Below are positions 1 through 5,553 of a DNA stretch of 64,000 nucleotides, one piece after another. A program made the translations under genes and the position numbers. The DNA is taken from assembly GCF_029016285.1 (NCBI RefSeq), contig NZ_CP091975.1, forward strand, positions 2,728,001-2,792,000, in the 5' to 3' direction. The notes beneath the pieces were generated by a model. The model did not search any database. It saw nothing but the letters and a program-made list of their open reading frames with translations, and was not told the origin of the DNA. This DNA is from Vibrio sp. DW001. Its GTDB lineage: Bacteria > Pseudomonadota > Gammaproteobacteria > Enterobacterales > Vibrionaceae. Positions within the stretch are counted from its first letter, which is position 1; every line of letters begins with the position of its first letter.

Positions 1-564
1 CCATTCTGTTGCAAGCTGTTTAGTCAACGAATCCACCGCGGCTTTAGATGCTGCATAAGCGCTGTAACCATCAGGGTGACCACAGAACCCACGAACACTT
101 GACGTGTTCACAATTTTACCATGACCCTGTTTCATGAAATATTTACCAAACACCTGGCAGGGAACCAGTGTACCCGTAACATTCACATTCATTACTTGGT
201 TAAAGTTTTCCGTTGGCATTTCTTCACCAGGAGCGCGGAATGCCATACCAGCGTTGTTCACTAAGATATCGATACGTCCATACATTTCATGAACTTTATC
301 AACGATAGCTTGCTGCGCTTCAACATCTGTAACATCACCAGTAATAGCAGTACATTCACCGCCAACTGCAGCGACAGATTTCACTGTTTCTTCAAGCGTT
401 TCCATGCGACGTGCTGTGACGACAACTTTTGCGCCGTGTAGAGCAAATGCCTGAGCGTATGCCGCGCCTAATGTGCCGTTGCCGCCTGTGATAACTGCAA
501 CTTTATCAGTAAGATCAAAGCAATTCTTAGCGAAATCATCGCTCCAACTAGGTGTCATGACCAT
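1..564 (-). CDS. Short-chain dehydrogenase/reductase (partial, C-terminus beyond left edge)
   Basis: This is an NAD(P)-dependent oxidoreductase of the classical SDR family. The 188 visible residues contain the Rossmann motif TGGNGTLG (26-33), NNAG (103-106), the catalytic serine region NTSS (153-156) and the Tyr170/Lys174 pair in YAASK. The reading frame runs off the left edge, so the C-terminal substrate loop is missing and the substrate cannot be read. I chose the ATG at 564 because AAGGA lies 8 bases upstream; a second ATG at 558 is too far from it. It lies 30 bp downstream of the cupin gene and probably ends the atoD-atoA-cupin-SDR operon. Gluconate 5-dehydrogenase-like, 3-hydroxyacid dehydrogenase and phloroglucinol reductase-like enzymes all fit this fold. 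The neighbourhood makes an alicyclic or hydroxy-keto acid substrate plausible, but that is inference. Confidence 0.88.
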   Translation of the reverse strand, partial: MVMTPSWSDDFAKNCFDLTDKVAVITGGNGTLGAAYAQAFALHGAKVVVTARRMETLEETVKSVAAVGGECTAITGDVTDVEAQQAIVDKVHEMYGRIDILVNNAGMAFRAPGEEMPTENFNQVMNVNVTGTLVPCQVFGKYFMKQGHGKIVNTSSVRGFCGHPDGYSAYAASKAAVDSLTKQLATEW

Positions 565-594
565 TCTGTTATTCCTTATAAATTTAAATTAATG

Positions 595-948
595 CTACGC
601 TGCGGTAATGGTTACTAAAACTTTTGCTTGGTTGTTACTGCTAACCCAAAGCTTCCGCTTTTCGTTTGGTAGCATAGAAATAGAAGCATCTTTGCCAACA
701 ATAAATTGCTCACCAGCTTCATTTTCAACAGTAATCTCACCTTCGATAACGAAATATGATTTTTCAGTATGCGAGCCGAATGTACCTTCGCCGTACTGCC
801 ACTCCGCTCCGCCATCAGCTTCAAACGTAGACAATCCTTGCCAAAACTTAGTCAAGCCAGTCTCTTCGCCTTGAACCTTTAAGCAAGTAACGCCAAAATG
901 GCCCGGAGGTGTATATTCACTAACGTCCTGGATATTGGTCACTTTCAT
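595..948 (-). CDS. Small single-domain cupin protein
   Basis: A 117-residue protein with the size and beta-rich pattern of a single-domain cupin. The segment GSHTEKSYFVIEGEITV resembles cupin motif 1 (His, Glu, then the glycine turn), and MLPNEKRKLWV takes the place of motif 2. The usual HxH pair of motif 1 and the His of motif 2 are absent, so a classical 2-oxoglutarate or dioxygenase metal site is unlikely. It may instead bind a ligand or act as an isomerase or accessory protein. The start overlaps the stop of the upstream CoA-transferase gene (TAATG), with GGAG inside that gene's end, so the two are translationally coupled. Function is unknown; the operon suggests a role in the same catabolic route. 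Confidence 0.8.
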   Translation of the reverse strand: MKVTNIQDVSEYTPPGHFGVTCLKVQGEETGLTKFWQGLSTFEADGGAEWQYGEGTFGSHTEKSYFVIEGEITVENEAGEQFIVGKDASISMLPNEKRKLWVSSNNQAKVLVTITAA

Positions 949-1604
949 TATTTTTCTCCAAATGTTTTTAACGAATCTGAAATAATCAATTCTGTACCTG
1001 TCTTAGCTAAAACCTCTTCAACGGTTGTGTTGTAAGCGATTTCTGTAAGAACTAAACCTTCTTTTGTCGGATGAATAACCGCCAATTCTGTCACTATTAC
1101 GTCCACACAATTTGTGGCAGTGATAGGCAGTGTGCAGTTGTCTAAAATTTTAGGCGCACCATTTTTATTGCAATGAGCCATCATAATGATTACTTTTTTA
1201 GCGCCATTGACGAGGTCCATAGCACCACCCATGCCCGCAACCATTTTTCCGGGAATCATGTAGTTTGCTAGGTTACCGCTACGATCAACTTCCATTGCAC
1301 CTAATACAGTGGCGTCTACATGACCACCACGAATAAGAGAAAAAGAAAGCGTAGAATCAAAATATGCAGCGCCAACTGTTGCTGTCACTGGTGTACCACC
1401 TGCATTTGTTAGGTCCCAATCTTCTTTACCTTCTGCAGGTGTTGAGTCAAGGCCTACCATTCCATTTTCGGACTGAAATACAATATGTTTGTCTTTTGGT
1501 ACAAAGTTAGCGACAGAGGTCGGCATACCGATACCAAGATTGACGAGATCACCGAGGTTCAATTCATCGGCAACACGCTTTGCGATAAGATCTTTCATCG
1601 ACAT
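948..1604 (-). CDS. atoA: 3-oxoacid/acetoacetate CoA-transferase, subunit B
   Basis: Beta subunit of a family I CoA transferase, which moves CoA between an acyl-CoA and a short 3-oxo acid such as acetoacetate. At 218 residues it has the usual length. The motif SENGM contains the glutamate that forms the enzyme-CoA thioester in this family, and GIGMPT and the glycine-rich GGAMDL segment are also typical. The start (ATG at 1604) follows the subunit A stop by a few bases, with a GAGG site overlapping that stop, so the subunits are co-translated. It sits between subunit A and the cupin gene. Acetate, butyrate or succinate-type partners cannot be separated from sequence alone; acetoacetate is the commonest acceptor for this architecture. 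Confidence 0.92.
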   Translation of the reverse strand: MSMKDLIAKRVADELNLGDLVNLGIGMPTSVANFVPKDKHIVFQSENGMVGLDSTPAEGKEDWDLTNAGGTPVTATVGAAYFDSTLSFSLIRGGHVDATVLGAMEVDRSGNLANYMIPGKMVAGMGGAMDLVNGAKKVIIMMAHCNKNGAPKILDNCTLPITATNCVDVIVTELAVIHPTKEGLVLTEIAYNTTVEEVLAKTGTELIISDSLKTFGEK

Positions 1605-1609
1605 TTTAC

Positions 1610-2260
1610 TTACCTCACTATGTAATCGATCAGGACAGAAGGAAGAGTGAAGAAGCTAGGATCAATCTCATCAGGCTCTACTAAGGTATCTGGTTCAACA
1701 AAAACCATATCGGCCGCTAAACCCATTACCGGGTTAAAGTTAGCTGTAGTTTTATTAAATGCAGTATTGCCAAATACATCAGTAGTAGAAGATTTTAGAA
1801 GTGCAACATCCGCTTTTATAGGTTCTTCAAGCAGAAATACTTCGCCTGCTACCGTCACTTTTTGCTTACCTTCTTCGACCAGAGTATTCAAACCAGTCTT
1901 CGTTAGTACTCCACCAAGGCCTGCGCCAGCAGCGCGAATTTGCTCCGCGAGCGTACCCTGAGGAACTAAGTCGACGTCCATATCACCGGAGTTCATTTTT
2001 TCACCTGCAATACGGTTAAGGCCGATATGAGAAGCAATAAGTTTAGATACCTGTCCATTCTCAATCAGTTTACCCACGCCTTTTTGCGGTAACCCTGCGT
2101 CGTTACAAATAATAGTCAGGTTTTTAACGCCAGATTCGGCGATAGCATTCACTAATTTATCTGGTGTGCCAATTGTCATAAATCCTCCAACCATCACTGT
2201 CATTCCATCTTTTAATTTGGATGCAGCTTGATCAGGTGATAAAATCTCTTTCTTAAGCAT
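1610..2260 (-). CDS. atoD: 3-oxoacid/acetoacetate CoA-transferase, subunit A
   Basis: Alpha subunit of the same CoA transferase, 216 residues from the chosen start. The N-terminal CoA-binding signature VGGFMTIGTPDKL and the later GQVSKLIASHIG and VPQGTLAEQIRA segments match the AtoD/ScoA family. The frame is open back to 2374, but that extension has no family resemblance. The ATG at 2260 begins LKKEILSPDQAA, which aligns with the family N-terminus, and AGAGA lies upstream. It is the first gene of the minus-strand group atoD-atoA-cupin-SDR. No clear sigma54 promoter is visible upstream. The enzyme would activate acetoacetate or a similar acid released by ring or chain cleavage for entry into central metabolism. 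Confidence 0.92.
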   Translation of the reverse strand: MLKKEILSPDQAASKLKDGMTVMVGGFMTIGTPDKLVNAIAESGVKNLTIICNDAGLPQKGVGKLIENGQVSKLIASHIGLNRIAGEKMNSGDMDVDLVPQGTLAEQIRAAGAGLGGVLTKTGLNTLVEEGKQKVTVAGEVFLLEEPIKADVALLKSSTTDVFGNTAFNKTTANFNPVMGLAADMVFVEPDTLVEPDEIDPSFFTLPSVLIDYIVR

Positions 2261-3317
2261 CGTTGAATGTCTCTTCATTTCCATGTTGACGACAACTTTA
2301 CTCTTAAAAACATTTTCCTGAACAGCATTCGTGAAAGCGACCCTTTCACTGATGAGAACGAATGTATGACACACCTCACAGATTGAACTGTTTTTCGGGT
2401 GACCTCACAAAACTCCAAAACCATTTCCCACCAATAGAACGGTAACGTCCGGCGTGCGGGAAGAAATTTTAATTTTATTTACTCGCTAACGGAAAATCTT
2501 AAATACCTGCCAGCTAAGAGCTGCTGTTCAAATTTATATATATTTATTTTTCTTATTTAAATGCCGTTCATCTATTCTTAACGTCATTACTTCTCTTTGT
2601 ATTATCTGGTCAGATGCCAAAGATAAAAATACTACTTATAATAATACTCGTAACTAAGTGAGAACAATTTCATGTTCAACTATTCTTGTTAATAGCAAGT
2701 GAACATATAATAACTACAAATACTGACTAATCCGATAAATAATGTTAATACTAATTAATCTCACCTACGGTGTAACACTAACCATTCTCATTCTGATTTT
2801 TCTTCATTATTTATTTATTGTTATTAATAGAAATTTTCCTTTCATTAATGAAAGATAACGGACTAATTACGTGATCTACATCTCGATAATGCGCATATTT
2901 GACGTCCCAGATTAATTAAAATTATATTTACATATATACCCGTTTCATAACCTATTTTTTTATGCTCTTAACTCTTGTATGGTTAACGTAATAAATAAAG
3001 GTGTTCATACTATTGTTAACTTTTTGGAGTAATTAAAGTCGTATTTTGGAAAGTGGCATTTCCTTAAAACGGCTAATTTTCTTATATACCAAGTTCTATA
3101 TACTTGAGCGCTTTAACCCTCGAAGCGAACAAAAGCGGTACCTCCGTTCCTAAGTAACAAGGGCAACGAGCTAGTCGAGTAACGCAAACGAATAAGTCGT
3201 CTACTCGGCGCACACTACTTAGTCCAGATACGTATATTCGCTTCTGGGCATTTTCATGACATTACTCAATACATTTGTGTTATCGCAGAGCTGCCATTAA
3301 CACTAATTAGGTTATAT
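2261..3317. other. Long AT-rich intergenic region with an odd internal segment
   Basis: About 1 kb with no convincing ORF on either strand. Most is very AT-rich. It contains CAGCT-aag-AGCTG near 2500 and CAAGT-tctatat-ACTTG near 3090. From roughly 3040 to 3260 composition shifts towards GC and looks unlike its flanks, as a degenerate gene or a dispersed intergenic repeat might. It must hold the divergent promoters for atoD and the TauE gene, but I see no clear sigma70 or sigma54 match. Confidence 0.5.
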
Positions 3318-4064
3318 ATGATTACAGATATATGGTTTTATTGTACTGCCATTCCCGCAGTACTCGTTTATGGTATAGGTAAAGGTGGGTTTGGAGGTGC
3401 TCTAGGTGTCATCGCGGTACCTCTAATGGCATTAACTACCCCTCCTTTTCAAGCCGCATCTATTCTACTTCCAATCCTGATTGCTATGGACGTTTTCGCG
3501 GTTCGTTATCACTATAAAAACTGTGATTATTCGGAAATAAAGTTGATGCTTCCAACCGCTGTATTAGGGATTGTAGTGGCTTCTTTTATCATGGGGGTTG
3601 TAACTGGAGAGATTATTCAATTATTTGTCGGTGGCATTTCTCTGTTATTTTGCCTTCAGTACTACATGAAAGGCAACGGTAAACAGACGAATAAGTACGC
3701 TGGTCGCATTTGGAGTTTTGTATCCGGAATATCAAGTACTATGATTCATGCTGGAGGCGGCCCAATCAGTATCTACCTTCTACCAAAAAATCTCGATAAA
3801 AAAGTAATGGTCGCTACCATGGCGGTTTTCTTTTGTATTATGAACCTAATAAAACTGGTTCCTTACACGTACTTTGGACAGTTTGATCATCAAAATTTAC
3901 TTACCTCCTTGGTTCTCATTCCACTAGCACCAGTTGGGGTAAAACTCGGTATTTACCTTTTGCAAGTTATAAGCCAAGAACAGGTATACAAGATTTGCTA
4001 CCTACTCTTAGCCCTTTCCGGTGGAAAACTATTCTACTCAGGTGTGATGGGTCTAATTGCTTAG
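3318..4064 (+). CDS. TauE/SafE-family anion permease
   Basis: A 248-residue polytopic inner-membrane protein with about seven or eight hydrophobic helices. The N-terminal loop GKGGFGG and the mid-protein repeat HAGGGPISIYLLP are the paired signatures of the TauE/SafE (sulfite exporter/DUF81) family, members of which move sulfite, sulfoacetate, aromatic acids or other organic anions. The ATG at 3318 follows AGGTT. It stands alone on the plus strand between two minus-strand catabolic groups, with long gaps on both sides. The substrate is not readable; by context it may carry an organic acid of the local pathway, but sulfite transport is equally compatible with the family. Confidence 0.85.
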   Translation: MITDIWFYCTAIPAVLVYGIGKGGFGGALGVIAVPLMALTTPPFQAASILLPILIAMDVFAVRYHYKNCDYSEIKLMLPTAVLGIVVASFIMGVVTGEIIQLFVGGISLLFCLQYYMKGNGKQTNKYAGRIWSFVSGISSTMIHAGGGPISIYLLPKNLDKKVMVATMAVFFCIMNLIKLVPYTYFGQFDHQNLLTSLVLIPLAPVGVKLGIYLLQVISQEQVYKICYLLLALSGGKLFYSGVMGLIA

Positions 4065-4245
4065 GTCAACCAAGCGTTCCATGATATAGCAATACGATGT
4101 AGTGCTCATTTGATCATCATGATTTTAACTCCACGAACGGTTCAATACCTCCTTTTGTGAAGACCTCTCTTCTGACCCGAATGGTTCGAAAGCTAATTCT
4201 CGCTAGAAGTTTTAGGTAGTAATACTAGGGCTTTAAAGGTTGTAA

Positions 4246-4350
4246 TCATCGTGGCGCTTGTACTAAACAGGCAATAATTATGTAGATACAAACCAACACA
4301 AAAAATGCCAGCCACATATCATCAAATAAAGACCATCCAAGCTCCGTCAT
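4246..4350 (-). CDS. Small single-span membrane peptide (34 aa)
   Basis: A short ORF too small for routine gene calling. From ATG 4350 it encodes MTELGWSLFDDMWLAFFVLV and then a hydrophobic stretch ending CLVQAPR: an acidic/aromatic head, one transmembrane helix of about 20 residues and a short basic tail. GAGG sits 8 bases before the ATG; a second in-frame ATG at 4380 would add ten polar residues. It follows the transhydroxylase operon on the same strand but is separated from it by two terminators, so it probably has its own promoter. Composition resembles small accessory subunits of membrane complexes or transporters. I do not recognise the family, and the partner (TauE permease or molybdoenzyme) is unknown. 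Confidence 0.55.
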   Translation of the reverse strand: MTELGWSLFDDMWLAFFVLVCIYIIIACLVQAPR

Positions 4351-4614
4351 AACGTTTTCCTCACTCTGATTGCTATTCATTAAAGCTATCCACCACAGCC
4401 GAGGTACAATGTAAAAACCGGAGTTAAATCCAATCCCATACCCGCACCACCATAAATAGCGGACTATCTAGTAAAACTTGTCCTGAATTAATTTTATCCT
4501 TTTTTGAAATTACACTCCCTCTCGGGAAGAAAGTAAGGCAAGAATCGAGAGACACATCATTTAGTTCATTGGAACAACACCTTTTATTATTTAATTTCAA
4601 TCTCTTATAAAACG

Positions 4615-4647
4615 AAAAAACCCTTCAATCTTGGGGAGACTGAAGGG
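4615..4647 (-). terminator. Second Rho-independent terminator of the athLS operon
   Basis: On the minus strand CCCTTCA (4647-4641) pairs with TGAAGGG (4627-4621) around a 13-base loop and is followed by six T. It stands immediately downstream of another terminator, giving a tandem stop. Confidence 0.75.
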
Positions 4648-4656
4648 AAAGAGAGC

Positions 4657-4690
4657 AATAAAAAGTGCTGCAAAAGCAGCACTTTTTATT
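4657..4690 (-). terminator. Strong Rho-independent terminator after athS
   Basis: A 15-bp inverted repeat, AATAAAAAGTGCTGC and its complement around a 4-base loop, begins 4 bp after the athS stop. On the minus strand the stem ends in a T-rich tract. The symmetric A and T runs mean it could work in both directions. Confidence 0.9.
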
Positions 4691-4693
4691 GAG

Positions 4694-5551
4694 TTACGTA
4701 AGCGTAATTAGGCCCAAGTTAATGCTTGTTTTTAAAGAAAACGCATCTGTGTAACTCAGGTTTTTATGAGTGACCGAAATCGTATACTCACCTGACTCTG
4801 GCGCTAGAGCATCGAACTTAAAGTCACCAAAGTGGTTTGTCTTCAATACTTGCACCACTTTATCGCCTTGTTTCAACGTGACTTCTGCTAGATCTACACA
4901 ATCGGTAACATCATCAATGACGGCAACAACCGATCCAGATACGTGCTCTTTATTGAAGCGGTAAAGGTTTTTATACCAAACCCTAGGATTGGTTTCATGT
5001 TCAGGATGTAACCCTTCCAACCCTTCTTTGGCAGCCTTTTCTCTCATTTCTTCATCAGAAATTTTCAACGAGTTTAGACAACCAGTAGCACAAGATTGCA
5101 CGCATCGAGGAGTCTTCCATCCATCATCTAATAAATGAGCGTCAAAGAACCATTTTTGCGGTAGATTATGCTCCTCGTTCCACCAGATGTGTCCATATGG
5201 ACAGCTTTTTACCAAACGTTTCTCACCTTTGGCCTTAATCGGATCGATAATTACAATGCCATCTTCACGTTGATAGATTTCGCCATTCTTAGATGCTTTA
5301 ACACATGGTGCATCTTTACATTGATTACACATCGTTGGTAGATAGGCAACATCGATTAAAGAACCACTACCACGCTCGCGTCTTTTGATGTCAATCCATC
5401 GATGACCATGCCTTGGTTGTTCTTCTGTATAACCAGGGAAAGCATTTCCACAATATTCATCTTTATCTGCCAAAAAACAGTTGTTACAGTTTTCGCATAG
5501 CTCGACATCTACAACTAAATGCCACTTCTTTATAACTGATTGATTTTTCAT
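4694..5551 (-). CDS. athS: Transhydroxylase-like iron-sulfur (beta) subunit with C-terminal beta domain
   Basis: A 285-residue partner of the upstream molybdoenzyme, resembling the small subunit of pyrogallol-phloroglucinol transhydroxylase: a DMSO-reductase-B-type ferredoxin part (about 10-165) followed by a transthyretin-like beta domain (about 205-285; NHFGDFKFDAL). Cysteines present are C19/C22/C25, C75/C78/C83, C117 and C150/C154/C158. Where the family has a fourth cysteine in the first group there is Asp29, and where it has CxxC in the third group there are Trp134 and Asp137. Not all three [4Fe-4S] clusters of the studied enzyme can therefore be ligated in the usual way. There is no Tat or Sec signal, so it is cytoplasmic. 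The ATG at 5551 lies 2 bp after the alpha stop, within a strong GGGAGG context. It is the last gene of a two-gene operon. Confidence 0.85.
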   Translation of the reverse strand: MKNQSVIKKWHLVVDVELCENCNNCFLADKDEYCGNAFPGYTEEQPRHGHRWIDIKRRERGSGSLIDVAYLPTMCNQCKDAPCVKASKNGEIYQREDGIVIIDPIKAKGEKRLVKSCPYGHIWWNEEHNLPQKWFFDAHLLDDGWKTPRCVQSCATGCLNSLKISDEEMREKAAKEGLEGLHPEHETNPRVWYKNLYRFNKEHVSGSVVAVIDDVTDCVDLAEVTLKQGDKVVQVLKTNHFGDFKFDALAPESGEYTISVTHKNLSYTDAFSLKTSINLGLITLT

Positions 5552-5553
5552 AA

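Noticed and set aside
2261..2374. N-terminal extension of AtoD
   Set aside because: The added residues do not resemble the family, and ATG 2260 gives the conserved N-terminus.
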